NCBI RefSeq assembly: GCF_900143525.1
Contig: NZ_FREZ01000003.1
Location: 422,054-486,053, forward strand
Reading direction: 5' to 3'
DNA: 64,000 nt
Source: Ruegeria sp. Alg231-54
Lineage (GTDB): Bacteria > Pseudomonadota > Alphaproteobacteria > Rhodobacterales > Rhodobacteraceae
Position 1 is the stretch's first letter. Every line of letters begins with the position of its first letter. The translations under genes and the position numbers were made by a program. Below, in pieces: positions 19,095 through 28,088 of this stretch. The notes beneath the pieces are model-generated. The model was not told the DNA's origin. It searched no databases and was given only the letters and a program-made list of their open reading frames with translations.

Positions 19095-19808
19095 ATGACA
19101 AACGAAGCTGAAGACAAGCTCGACACCTTGCGAACCGATCCCGACGAACAAATGATCGTCGACCGGATTTACTCAGCCGTTATGGAGCAAAAGCTTGCGC
19201 CCAGAACCAAACTGAGCGAACTGGCATTGTGTGAGACCTTTGGTGTTGGCCGAATGCGCGTGCGCCGCGCGTTGCTTTTGCTCAGTAGTCAGGGAATCGT
19301 CGATCTCCAATCTAATCGAGGCGCCTATGTTGCATGCCCCAGCGCTGACGAAGCCCGCGAAGTTTTTGTTGCCCGCCTGATGATTGAAACCGGGATCGTG
19401 CGGGAACTGGCACGCGGCATTGGCGAAATTGGCATTCAGGCCCTGCGCGCCCATGTCGAGAAGGAAGAGGTTGCCCGCAAAAGCGATGACCGAACCGAAA
19501 TCATCCGCCTTTCGGGTGCATTTCATGTCGAACTAGCTAAGCGCCATGAGAACCCGGTTCTGACCCGCGTTGTGCGCGAATTGGTAACCCGAACTTCTCT
19601 GATCGTCGCGCTTTTCGGAACAAGCCAAGCCTCAATGTGCCCAGATGATGAGCACGCATCAATAATCGACGCCATCGTCTGCGGAGATCCACATTCCGCT
19701 GAAGAAGCCATTCGTGATCACCTCCTGCACGTTCAAAACAGTTTGGATTTAGAGCAGACGCAGAAGGCGGAACCCGACCTAGTCAAGATTCTTACCGGGC
19801 GTATTTAA
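19095..19808 (+). CDS. GntR family regulator, FCD subfamily
   Basis: This 237-residue protein has an N-terminal winged helix (IVDRIYSAVMEQKLAPRTKL, then SELALCETFGVGRMRVRRAL). An all-helical FCD ligand domain follows, with metal-binding-type residues in SGAFHVELAKRHENP and the terminal DAIVCGDPHSAEEAIRDH. FCD regulators bind carboxylic or amino acids. I chose the ATG at 19095 because the upstream extension runs through the operator region. It faces the Liv operon and is its likely regulator. Confidence 0.88.
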   Translation: MTNEAEDKLDTLRTDPDEQMIVDRIYSAVMEQKLAPRTKLSELALCETFGVGRMRVRRALLLLSSQGIVDLQSNRGAYVACPSADEAREVFVARLMIETGIVRELARGIGEIGIQALRAHVEKEEVARKSDDRTEIIRLSGAFHVELAKRHENPVLTRVVRELVTRTSLIVALFGTSQASMCPDDEHASIIDAIVCGDPHSAEEAIRDHLLHVQNSLDLEQTQKAEPDLVKILTGRI

Positions 19809-19847
19809 TTTGCTTTTTGTTCCAAAAATCTCTGACGACGGACAGCG

Positions 19848-19972
19848 GCCAATGCCAACGCGCTTGCTCTTCACCCAGAAACTCCAATTATCGTAGTTGA
19901 GGGAAACTATCTACTGACGGATAGCGACCCGTGGAGAACATTGGCAGATGTCTATACTGCAACGGTTTTTGT
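19848..19972 (+). pseudogene. P-loop nucleoside/sugar kinase fragment
   Basis: A 41-codon stretch reads ALHPETPIIVVEGNYLL and DSDPWRTLADVYTATVF. IVVEGNYLLLD is the central strand of the uridine-kinase/fructokinase-like P-loop family found with sugar ABC operons. Both ends are missing, and the right end is cut exactly at the terminal repeat of the IS6-family element. No start codon or Walker A is present. Confidence 0.6.
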
Positions 19973-20788
19973 GGTGTTATCACGTTCACTGTCGTTCGGT
20001 TGCTCAAGCCCGTAATTGGTCGTAGGTGGCATCGATGAAGTCATCGCCGATCAGCTACAAGCGCAGCCGGTTTCCTCCTCAGATAATCGCGCATACTGTG
20101 TGGCTGTACGTTCGCTTCAATCTGAGTCTGCGAGAAGTTGAAGAGATGCTTTTGCAGCGTGGGATCAATGTGTCTTACGAAACTGTCCGGCGTTGGGTCA
20201 TCAAATTCGGGCCAGCGGTAGCTCGAAACCTGCGGCAGAGACAGGAAGTCCAGGTGATGTCTGGCATCTGGATGAAGTTGCCTTGAGGATCTCAGGTCGC
20301 AACGATTGGCTCTGGCGCGCGGTCGATCAACATGGCGTCATGCTGGACGAAATCCTCCAATCGAAACGGGACAAACGGGCCGCAAAACGGCTGTTGCGCC
20401 GCCTGATAAAGCGCCTTGGTTTCGTATTCCCAAGCGGATCATCACGGACAAACTGCGCTCGTATGGTGCCGCCAAGCGTGAGATCGCGCCGGGGTTGGAT
20501 CATTGGTCGCACAAGGGCTTGAACAATTGAGACGAGAACAGCCACCTCCCTTTCCGAAAGCGGGAAAGGACGATGCAAGAGCCGTCGCTCTCCAGGAGGG
20601 TTGCAAAGGTTCGTGGCGACCCACTCTGCCATCCGCAATTGCTTTAGCATCCCAGCTCGCCGCCGCTCGGCCTTAACAATTCGATATAGCCACCTTGAGG
20701 CCTTTGACGCCTGGAATGCCGCGACTCGAGCTGCATGAAATCCGGCATCAGCATTCTTTGGTGGCCAGGAAGCTAACGTGACAACACC
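19973..20788 (+). mobile_element. IS6-family insertion sequence (defective)
   Basis: The element is 816 bp with terminal inverted repeats GGTGTTATCACGTT (19973-19986) and AACGTGACAACACC (20775-20788), which match at 13 of 14 positions. Size and transposase type fit the IS6 family. No 8-bp target duplication is visible (GTTTTTGT on the left, CTCTGGAC on the right), and the flanks are fragments of two different genes. A deletion or cointegrate resolution next to the element is therefore likely. The transposase is broken. Confidence 0.78.
20035..20738 (+). pseudogene. IS6-family transposase, multiply frameshifted
   Basis: The gene starts SPISYKRSRFPPQIIAHTVW and continues with NVSYETVRRWVIKFGP. 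A frame change near 20255 leads to GDVWHLDEVALRI with the first catalytic Asp and NDWLWRAVDQ. Later pieces are RIITDKLRSYGAAKREIAP, then SHKGLNN with a stop at 20528, and finally SPGGLQRFVATHSAIRNCF in another frame to a stop at 20736-20738. The DDE parts are all recognisable, but at least three frame breaks and a stop inactivate it. Confidence 0.85.
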
Positions 20789-20989
20789 CTCTGGACTAAA
20801 CGCCGAACCGACAGAGTAATGTGGCATAATCAAACCAGCTGTGCGATAAGGCTGACGCCCAGCTCTCTGCATGGCCTCCATCACTCGATCACGATATGAG
20901 AAAATACGAACTTCAAAATCACCCCGTTTTTTTCTCACCAATTGGATCGGATGCCACCATTTGGTGTTGCCATTTGTGGAACTTGCCAT
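20789..20989 (-). pseudogene. Truncated unknown gene abutting the IS
   Basis: An ATG at 20989 opens a minus-strand frame that begins MASSTNGNTKWWHPIQLV and contains RIFSYRDRVMEAMQRAGRQP. It runs straight into the right end of the IS6 element, where its meaning ends. I do not recognise the family. The stretch looks coding, but it may be the N-terminal 67 residues of a disrupted gene. Confidence 0.35.
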
Positions 20990-21115
20990 CTAAGCACAGC
21001 AACTTTCATGATGAATTTACGCTTCAGAAAAGAATGCGACAAAGCCACTGGAATAGACCGGAAAAGTTAGTCTTGAATGGGTCGCGGCTTAATGACCTCG
21101 CGCACAGGATTGCAC

Positions 21116-22639
21116 CTACAAAAAACGCGGTCCCGCACGTGGTGAATTTCTATTTACAATGGCGGTGTTAGGTAGCCTTCTGGTGATACGGGTGTAAGGG
21201 ATTTTTTTCAGATCGCAGAGAAAGTCACCAAGTGACGAGACCGCAAAAATATCTCCTGCAATAGGTCCAAAATCTGCCCTGAAATGCGTCGTGCTTTTTA
21301 CGCAAATCACTGAATATCGTGTGGGATTTAGGCCTATGTGAGTAAAATGCGCACGATCAAGGCATTGGTTGCGAATACTCGTCACAACAAGGTCAATATC
21401 GGCCTCATGCCCAACCAATCGTAGAGCAGCTGTTTTGCCCAGCGTTGCCACGCCACCGCCATACATTTCTCCAGTATAACGGCAAGTGCCATCACCCAAA
21501 GCCAGGACCTCAAACTCTGCTTTGACCGGAACGTGTCCGGCCAGGTTGGACTTTGCACCAATTGCCAACTCAATCTGTGCACCCTCTCCTGCTTCATGGG
21601 CCTGCATTGCACATTCAGGATCATGGAACAGACCCATCAAAACACTCTTTACCCCACCCTCAATAAGTGCGGCCAGCAACCCTGTGGTATCAGACGTCCC
21701 GCCCGCGCCAGCGTTGTCCTGAACATCTGCGAGAACAACGGGTTTTTCCCGTCTTTCGCGGCATGTCGAAACGGTTTCCTCCAACGACAGCATCGAACAA
21801 TCAAGATCGGCTTCCCGGGACATAAACAAGTTGACGATTTCTTCGGCGGCGGCGGCGGCTTTCTGGGCTGTGGCTGAGTAGGCAAGGCAGGACGGGCCGG
21901 TGTCTGGGAAGTCCGCCGCCGTGAAACCCAGAGCGATTTCGGCCAAGATTTCCTGCCGCTCAAATCTAACTGGTAACTGGTAGATTTCGTCGAATGGCGC
22001 AGAGCCCGTATGTTGCGCATGTAAGGGGATGAGATATGGCACCGGCTGGAACACCTTGTATAGTGTTTCGCCCGCCAGCAATTGCTGCAGGACAGGAACG
22101 CATCGTGCGCCGGTTTCCGCCATATCCAAATGAGGATAGGTTCTGAAAACAGACAAATAGTCTGTATATTCGACCATCTGAGCAGAGATATTGGCGTGCA
22201 GATCCAAACTTGCGACCACTGGAGTTCCGGGACCCACAAGCTCTCGAATAAGGCGCAGAAGCTCTCCTTCACCGTCAGCAAGGCTTTCAGTGACCATTGC
22301 CCCGTGGAGATCCAGATAAACGCCGTCAATGTGGCCGGCATCTCGGATTCCATTGAACAACATCCCGCAAATCGTTTCGAATGCATGATCGGTTACATGC
22401 GCAGACGGCTCGGCAGAACACCAAAGGATTGGAACAACCTCAATCCCTGCGGCTTGAGCAGCCGCCGCAAATCCTGCGACGGGCAAGTTCATGCCCTCCG
22501 TTTCCAACAAGACCTTTTCACCGCGCAACATGCCGGGCCAGGAATCTGCCATCTCAAACTCGGGGAGACCGGCCTTTGTCACACCAAAGCAATTTGTTTC
22601 ATGCTGAAACCCCGCAATCGCAATACGCTTGGTCTTCAT
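21116..22639 (-). CDS. M81 family metallopeptidase (MlrC-like)
   Basis: This 507-residue protein matches microcystinase C-type enzymes. The N-terminus has the zinc-site motif GFQHETNCF near residue 12, then YLDLHGAMV near residue 107 and SLDLHANIS near residue 145. A C-terminal MlrC domain follows with ADVQDNAGAGGTSDTTGLL. Family members cleave linear peptides or amide bonds, though most are uncharacterised. Its start overlaps the stop of the amidohydrolase gene by one base, and both belong to a dipeptide importer operon, so a role in breaking an imported peptide is likely. Confidence 0.87.
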   Translation of the reverse strand: MKTKRIAIAGFQHETNCFGVTKAGLPEFEMADSWPGMLRGEKVLLETEGMNLPVAGFAAAAQAAGIEVVPILWCSAEPSAHVTDHAFETICGMLFNGIRDAGHIDGVYLDLHGAMVTESLADGEGELLRLIRELVGPGTPVVASLDLHANISAQMVEYTDYLSVFRTYPHLDMAETGARCVPVLQQLLAGETLYKVFQPVPYLIPLHAQHTGSAPFDEIYQLPVRFERQEILAEIALGFTAADFPDTGPSCLAYSATAQKAAAAAEEIVNLFMSREADLDCSMLSLEETVSTCRERREKPVVLADVQDNAGAGGTSDTTGLLAALIEGGVKSVLMGLFHDPECAMQAHEAGEGAQIELAIGAKSNLAGHVPVKAEFEVLALGDGTCRYTGEMYGGGVATLGKTAALRLVGHEADIDLVVTSIRNQCLDRAHFTHIGLNPTRYSVICVKSTTHFRADFGPIAGDIFAVSSLGDFLCDLKKIPYTRITRRLPNTAIVNRNSPRAGPRFL

Positions 22640-24285
22640 TAGGTGTGCTCGATTTCTTTTTTGGCATGCGTTGCGGCAAAAACACTTTGACCGGCACGGA
22701 TCGTTTCGAGCACCTGTGTATCCTTCAGACGGTTCGGATCGTGAAGGGGATTGCGCGAAAGGACAACGAAGTCTGCAACTTTACCTGTTTCGATTGATCC
22801 GCGCCGATCCTCCTTGAATACCTGCCAGGCGGCGTCGATGGTTTGGGCACGCAAAGCTGACAGAACGTTGATCTTTTGATCCTCGCCAAGCACACGGCCT
22901 GAAGAGGTTTTCCGATTTACCGCACAATGGGCCAGGTGGATTGGACGTGTTGGCGTGACCGACGCATCGTTGTGGATCGTATAACGCACGCCAAACCGCT
23001 CGGCTGATGCTGCCGGGGATATCCTCTCGGACCGCTCGGGGCCCAAGAAGGTGTCGTAGTGGCGATCCCCCCAAAAATAAACATGGGCGGGAAAGAAGCT
23101 AACGGTAAGGCCAAGTTGGGCCATACGCTCTAACTGATCATCCCGCAGGGCCTGGCCATGAATGATGGTGTGACGATGATCTTTACGGGGGTAGGCTCGC
23201 AGTACTTTTTCAACTGCACCAATGAACATCTCTGCGCCGGCATCGCCGTTACAGTGGCAATGAATCTGTAATCCCTTGCTATGGAGTTTGCTAACATCAG
23301 CATCCAGCTGCTCTTGCGAGGTGTAAGTCATCCCACGTGGATGTTCTGGATCAGCCGGCTTAAAGTACGGGGCAGTCAGATACGCGGTCTGCAACTGAAA
23401 GGCTCCATCCGTGAACAGTTTGCGCGGTCCTAGTGTGAAATGCGGGTTGCTGGGCCAGTTCGTGCCGATCCATTGGGTACTTAGCTCTGGCTCCAGACTT
23501 CCGACGGGTAGCAGCTCGATATCAATTCCCGGATCCTGATCTGCGGGTAGGCTGGCGAAGTGATCCAGCATGGTTTGCGACGTCCAGGCATTTTGGGCAT
23601 AGGTCACCCCATGGGTCAGATATTCGTTACGGCAGGCATCAAAGCCCTGCCAGAACCTTTCGCGGTCAATCAGGAAATCGGTATCGCCCATCTCTCCCAT
23701 GGCCGATAACCCTTCGATCAATCCCGTTAGGGCTCCGGTTTCAGGATCACGGCCAAAACGGCCACCCTCTGGGTCAGGTGTGTGACGGGTTACACCGCGC
23801 CTTTCCAGCGCAAGAGAATTGGCCACACCATTGTGGCCCGAGGCATGGATTACCCAGATTGGATGACGTTGCGATACGTCGTCCAACTCGGCGCGCGTCG
23901 GCATGCGACCTTCGAGAATAGAGGTATTGTCAATCGACACCCCCATGATCCATTCACCCTCAGGCGTTGTGTTGGCCTTTTCCCAAAGCCTGTCCAACGC
24001 CTGCGCCATGGTCCGGCAATCTCCTAAAGGAGGCGACGACAGGTCAACACGGAACAGCCGGATGAATCCCGGATCCGGGAAATGTCCGTGCGGGTCAATA
24101 AACGCGGGCATCAGGGTGCGCCCCCGCAGGTTGCGTTCCTGAGTATCCGCAGGCATGCAAGCGCGCAGATCGGCCTCGGTTCCAACGTCCTTGATCCTGT
24201 CTCCTTCGGTCAAAACTGCCTCCGGCGAAGAATTCTGCGCATCCATAGTCAGGATTGTGCCGTTGAAAAAAAGTGTACTTGGCAT
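22639..24285 (-). CDS. YtcJ-like metal-dependent amidohydrolase
   Basis: This 548-residue protein has the amidohydrolase plan. A beta-sandwich N-terminus (FFNGTILTMDAQ) leads to the DPHGHFPDPG metal motif near residue 65, HCHCNGDAG and HRHTIIHGQAL in the barrel, and IHNDASVTP near the end with its catalytic Asp. The C-terminal GSIETGKVADFVVLSRNP is the family return of the small domain. YtcJ/exoenzyme-regulatory AepA-type proteins cleave amides. I chose the ATG at 24285, since the upstream start only adds residues shadowing the neighbouring gene. Confidence 0.88.
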   Translation of the reverse strand: MPSTLFFNGTILTMDAQNSSPEAVLTEGDRIKDVGTEADLRACMPADTQERNLRGRTLMPAFIDPHGHFPDPGFIRLFRVDLSSPPLGDCRTMAQALDRLWEKANTTPEGEWIMGVSIDNTSILEGRMPTRAELDDVSQRHPIWVIHASGHNGVANSLALERRGVTRHTPDPEGGRFGRDPETGALTGLIEGLSAMGEMGDTDFLIDRERFWQGFDACRNEYLTHGVTYAQNAWTSQTMLDHFASLPADQDPGIDIELLPVGSLEPELSTQWIGTNWPSNPHFTLGPRKLFTDGAFQLQTAYLTAPYFKPADPEHPRGMTYTSQEQLDADVSKLHSKGLQIHCHCNGDAGAEMFIGAVEKVLRAYPRKDHRHTIIHGQALRDDQLERMAQLGLTVSFFPAHVYFWGDRHYDTFLGPERSERISPAASAERFGVRYTIHNDASVTPTRPIHLAHCAVNRKTSSGRVLGEDQKINVLSALRAQTIDAAWQVFKEDRRGSIETGKVADFVVLSRNPLHDPNRLKDTQVLETIRAGQSVFAATHAKKEIEHT

Positions 24286-24296
24286 TGGGCTTCCTA

Positions 24297-25220
24297 CTAA
24301 GATAACGGCGCCAGACAACGCAGCCCATGGCCGCCGTCCACTTCCCATTCCGGGGTCTGGGTGCAAATGTCCTTTGCAAAAGGACAGCGTTCACGGAATT
24401 CACATCCAGAGGGGCGTTTGAGCAGGCTGGGGGGTTCACCTTTTAAGGCGATCCGTTCCAACCGCGCATCCGGGTCCGGCTCTGGGTTGGCGCTTAACAG
24501 GCAACGGGTGTAGGGGTGGCGCGGATCTCTGAAAATCGTCTCGGTTGTGCCTTCTTCTACCAACCGGCCGAGATACATGATGCCCATTCTGTCGGCCACG
24601 TGGCGTACAACGCTGAGGTTATGGGTGATGATTACCATCGCCAGACCCAGCCTTTCGCGCAGATCGTTGAGCAGATTCAAAAGCTCACCCTGCACCGACA
24701 CGTCGAGGCCTGCGGTCGGCTCATCCGCGAGGATCAATTTCGGCTCCAACGCCAGCGCACGGGCCACGCCTACTCGCCGCGCTTGCCCACCCGACAACTG
24801 GTAGGGATAGCGGTCTGCGAAATGCGTGGGTAGATTGACCATTTCCAGCAGTCGCATGGCTTCTGCATCCAGATCTTTGTCTTTCATACCCTGAATACGG
24901 TAAGGCTCAGTGATCAGGCTGCGGATTGTCAGACGCGGCGACAGACTTCCCACCGGATCCTGAAACATCATTGCCATGTCTTTGCGCAGCGGGCGCATGA
25001 CACGTTCCGGCGCGCCGCGAATTTCCTGACCCTCAAAAGTAACCGAGCCGTCCTGCGCAGGCGCAAGACCCGAAATGGCGCGTATCACGGTCGTTTTGCC
25101 GGATCCACTTTCACCAACCAGAGCGTATGTCTCGCCGGGTTGCACGGTAAAGCTGACACCCGCCAAAACATTGACCGGGCCATAACTGGTTTTAAGGTCC
25201 ACGACGTTCAGCAAGCTCAT
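24297..25220 (-). CDS. Dipeptide/oligopeptide ABC importer ATP-binding protein (DppF/OppF type)
   Basis: This 307-residue ATPase has Walker A GESGSGKTTVIRA near residue 40, the signature YQLSGGQARRVGVARAL, Walker B LILADEPTAGLD and the C-terminal oligo-HPY domain with a cysteine cluster ending FRERCPFAKDICTQ, thought to hold an iron-sulfur centre. The start at 25220 overlaps the DppD gene by 4 bp, while an upstream ATG at 25304 lies inside it. Confidence 0.93.
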   Translation of the reverse strand: MSLLNVVDLKTSYGPVNVLAGVSFTVQPGETYALVGESGSGKTTVIRAISGLAPAQDGSVTFEGQEIRGAPERVMRPLRKDMAMMFQDPVGSLSPRLTIRSLITEPYRIQGMKDKDLDAEAMRLLEMVNLPTHFADRYPYQLSGGQARRVGVARALALEPKLILADEPTAGLDVSVQGELLNLLNDLRERLGLAMVIITHNLSVVRHVADRMGIMYLGRLVEEGTTETIFRDPRHPYTRCLLSANPEPDPDARLERIALKGEPPSLLKRPSGCEFRERCPFAKDICTQTPEWEVDGGHGLRCLAPLS

Positions 25221-26197
25221 GTTGTGACCTCCTCGTGGTTCAGCCAGCATGCGGCGTGATGGCCTTCTTTCAATTGATCCAACGGTGGCACTTCGGTGGC
25301 GCACCGTGCCATCGCTTGATCACAACGATCCCGGAAGATGCAGCCACCCGGCAGGTTGGCCAGATCAGGCACTTCACCGGGAATGGTCGGCAAAACACGC
25401 GCGCGTTCTTTGATATGACCGGGATCACATTCGATCAGGCGACGTGTGTAGGGGTGTTTCGAGTTGTGGAAAATCTCACGCACCTCCCCGCTTTCGACAA
25501 CCGCACCGGCATACATCACGACCACCCGGTCACAGAGCTCCGCGATCACGCCCAGATGGTGCGAGATGAACAGGATGGCACAGTGAAACTCGCGCTGCAG
25601 CTCTTGCAGACGCTCAATTATCTGCACCTCAAGCGTCGCATCTAGTGCTGTTGTTGGCTCATCCGCAATCAAAAGATCAGGTTCAGACATCAACGCCATC
25701 GCAATGGCGATCCGTTGACGCATCCCGCCCGAGAATTCATGCGGATACTGCTTTAGGCGCGCTTCGGGATCAGGGATGCCAACAGCGCCCAGCATCTTGG
25801 CCGCGTGGGCCAGCTTGTCCGCTTTTGACTGTTTGGAGCGGTGCTGAATGTCCAGCATCTGCTGCCCGATGGTCAAAACCGGATTGTGCGTTTGCATCGG
25901 GTCCTGAAAGACGATGGATATGTCCGCCCCGCGCAAGTCGCGCATGTGTCGTTCTGAGGCCTGCAGCAAATCTTGCCCCTTGAACCTGATCTCTCCTTCG
26001 CGGAACCGCGTATTGGGCGCGGTCAGGCGCAGGATGGATGAGATCAAGGTGGATTTGCCACAGCCGGATTCCCCGACGATGCCAACGATTTCGCCCTTGT
26101 TGACGTCGAATGTAATGTCCCTCAGAGCTTTGAGGTCACCACGGCCGGTTTCGTAGTCGACGCTGAGGTGGTCGATTTCCAGAAGTGTGTCGGTCAT
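25217..26197 (-). CDS. Dipeptide/oligopeptide ABC importer ATP-binding protein (DppD/OppD type)
   Basis: This 326-residue ATPase has Walker A GESGCGKSTLISS, the signature HEFSGGMRQRIAIAMAL, Walker B LLIADEPTTALD and the C-terminal tail LPGGCIFRDRCDQAMARC with the conserved cysteines of DppD. It works as a heterodimer with the DppF-type protein. It overlaps the upstream permease gene by ATGA. Confidence 0.94.
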   Translation of the reverse strand: MTDTLLEIDHLSVDYETGRGDLKALRDITFDVNKGEIVGIVGESGCGKSTLISSILRLTAPNTRFREGEIRFKGQDLLQASERHMRDLRGADISIVFQDPMQTHNPVLTIGQQMLDIQHRSKQSKADKLAHAAKMLGAVGIPDPEARLKQYPHEFSGGMRQRIAIAMALMSEPDLLIADEPTTALDATLEVQIIERLQELQREFHCAILFISHHLGVIAELCDRVVVMYAGAVVESGEVREIFHNSKHPYTRRLIECDPGHIKERARVLPTIPGEVPDLANLPGGCIFRDRCDQAMARCATEVPPLDQLKEGHHAACWLNHEEVTT

Positions 26198-27051
26198 CGT
26201 TGTTTCCTCAGTTTTGGGTCAACCACGTCGCGCAGGCTTTCACCCAGGAAGGTAAACCCGAGCGTCGCCAGAATGATCGGGAGTCCACCACCGACCACCA
26301 ACCAGGGGGTTTGGCGGATCAATGAGTACCCGTCCTTCAGCAATGCCCCCCAGCTGGGGGTCGGAGGTTTCACGCCCAGCCCCAGAAAGGACAGCCCCGC
26401 CTCCAGCGCGATAACCGTGGGGATATCCATAGCCGCCAGCACAGCCAGAACGCCGATGATGTTGGGCAGCATATGCACACCCAGAATGCGCGCCATGCTG
26501 GCCCCCATCGACCGCTCTGCCAGAATGAATTCAGAGTTGCGCAGCGTCAGTGTCTGGGTTCGCGCGACGCGACCGTAGGTCGGGATTGAGGTCGCCATGA
26601 CGACGAAGACCACGGTTTGCAGGCTGGGTCCGATCAGCGCCACAACGGCAAGCGCAAACATCACTGTCGGAAAGGATCGGATGGTATCGAAGAACAGCAT
26701 CAGAAGGTTATCAAGCCATTTCGGCCCATACCCGGCAATCATGCCCAGCGTCAGGCCAATCGCCATTGCGCCGAACACGGCAGGCAATGCCACCTTGAGC
26801 GCAACTTGCCCCCCGGCGATAACCCGCGAAAACGTATCGCGCCCCAACTGATCTGTACCTAGCAGGTGTGCGGAGGACGGTCCTTGCAAGCGGGATTTGA
26901 TATCCATCGCAATCGGATCATAGGGTACAATCCAATAGGCGAAGATGGCACAGAACACGATGACACCGACGATGATCAAGCCCATTAGGCCAAGCGGGTC
27001 GCGGGCGACGCCGACGATGATCTGACCAAGTTCGGAATGAGATTTTTCCAT
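26194..27051 (-). CDS. Dipeptide/oligopeptide ABC importer permease (DppC type)
   Basis: This 285-residue permease has about six hydrophobic segments. The N-terminal HLLGTDQLGRDTFSRVIAG motif and the coupling loop AERSMGASMARILGVHMLPN are both DppC/OppC hallmarks, as is LEAGLSFLGLGVKPPTPSWG. It is the second membrane subunit of the importer. Confidence 0.94.
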   Translation of the reverse strand: MEKSHSELGQIIVGVARDPLGLMGLIIVGVIVFCAIFAYWIVPYDPIAMDIKSRLQGPSSAHLLGTDQLGRDTFSRVIAGGQVALKVALPAVFGAMAIGLTLGMIAGYGPKWLDNLLMLFFDTIRSFPTVMFALAVVALIGPSLQTVVFVVMATSIPTYGRVARTQTLTLRNSEFILAERSMGASMARILGVHMLPNIIGVLAVLAAMDIPTVIALEAGLSFLGLGVKPPTPSWGALLKDGYSLIRQTPWLVVGGGLPIILATLGFTFLGESLRDVVDPKLRKQR

Positions 27052-27063
27052 AACGCTCCCTCC

Positions 27064-28002
27064 TCAATGAGCCGTGCGTGCGCGTGGGTCGAGCAACGCA
27101 TTGATCAGGTCTGCCAATGCGGTCGATACCACGAACAACGCCGTTGATATGAGGACCGAGCCCATAACAATCGGGTAGTTTCTGGTGGTAATGCTATCGA
27201 TAACCAACTTACCCAAACCCGGTCGGGCAAAGACGATTTCAGCAAAAACGGCGGAGCTGAGAAGAAAGCCCATCCCTACCCCAATCACCGTAACGACCGG
27301 CAGAATGGCAATGCGCAGCGCGTAGACCATGACCACGCGACGCTCGGCGATGCCAAAGGCGCGCGCCGTGCGCACATGGCTTTCGCCCATAACCTCGAGC
27401 ATCGAGGCGCGTACCAGCCGGGCAATATAGCCAACCCAGCTGAGGCCGATGGCAAAGGCGGGCAGAACCAGATGGTCGAGGCGGTCCCAGAACCCCTCTC
27501 CGGCGCCGATGGCGGGAAACCACTGCAAATGCACGGCGAATACCAGCAGCGCCAAAAGTGCGACAACAAAGGCCGGGGCAGCCACGAAGCTGACGGAAAT
27601 TGCTGCGGCGATCCGATCGATCAGCGTGTTGGGATGTGCCGCAGCATAGGCACCAAGTGCGATGCCCAGGCTTGCAGACCAAAGGATTGACGCAAAAATC
27701 AGTTCTAGCGTGAATGGCAATTGCTGGAACACGATGTCCGTCACGGACCGACCCGAAAATACATCGGTTCCCAGGTCTCCTTGCAGAAGATTCCCATAGA
27801 AGATCAAAAGCTGTTTCCAGATCGGTTGATCAAGCCCCAGCGCCGCTGTGAGTTGGGCCTGAAGTTCGGGCGTGGCACGCGGGCCCAGCATGATCTGGAC
27901 CGGATCGCCAGGCACGGCGCGGATCATCAGGAACATGACGGTGACCGCCACGAACAGGATGAGCAGCGACAGCCCGAAGCGACGGGTTGCAAAACTTAGC
28001 AT
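27064..28002 (-). CDS. Dipeptide/oligopeptide ABC importer permease (DppB type)
   Basis: This permease of about 312 residues starts MLSFATRRFGLSLLILF and has the DppB features: VPGDPVQIMLG after the first helix, GLDQPIWKQLLIFYGNLLQG, and the coupling loop ARAFGIAERRVVMVYALR. A TTG two codons upstream (28008) is the alternative start and is closer to the AAGGAG ribosome site. It lies downstream of a strong hairpin. Confidence 0.92.
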   Translation of the reverse strand: MLSFATRRFGLSLLILFVAVTVMFLMIRAVPGDPVQIMLGPRATPELQAQLTAALGLDQPIWKQLLIFYGNLLQGDLGTDVFSGRSVTDIVFQQLPFTLELIFASILWSASLGIALGAYAAAHPNTLIDRIAAAISVSFVAAPAFVVALLALLVFAVHLQWFPAIGAGEGFWDRLDHLVLPAFAIGLSWVGYIARLVRASMLEVMGESHVRTARAFGIAERRVVMVYALRIAILPVVTVIGVGMGFLLSSAVFAEIVFARPGLGKLVIDSITTRNYPIVMGSVLISTALFVVSTALADLINALLDPRARTAH

Positions 28003-28043
28003 GGCCAACTGGCTCCTTGTGGCTTGATGGCGTTCAATTTGGC

Positions 28044-28068
28044 ACGGCGAGCGTCACGCGCTCGCCGT
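28044..28068 (-). terminator. Hairpin between binding-protein gene and dppB-type gene (likely attenuator)
   Basis: Arms ACGGCGAGCG (28044-28053) and CGCTCGCCGT (28059-28068) form a perfect 10-bp stem with a 5-base loop. There is no T-run. It sits directly behind the binding-protein gene, the same arrangement as the hairpin at 17608-17632, and probably lets the binding protein be expressed above the membrane subunits. Confidence 0.65.
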
Positions 28069-28088
28069 ACCCGGTCGACCAGGGGAGG

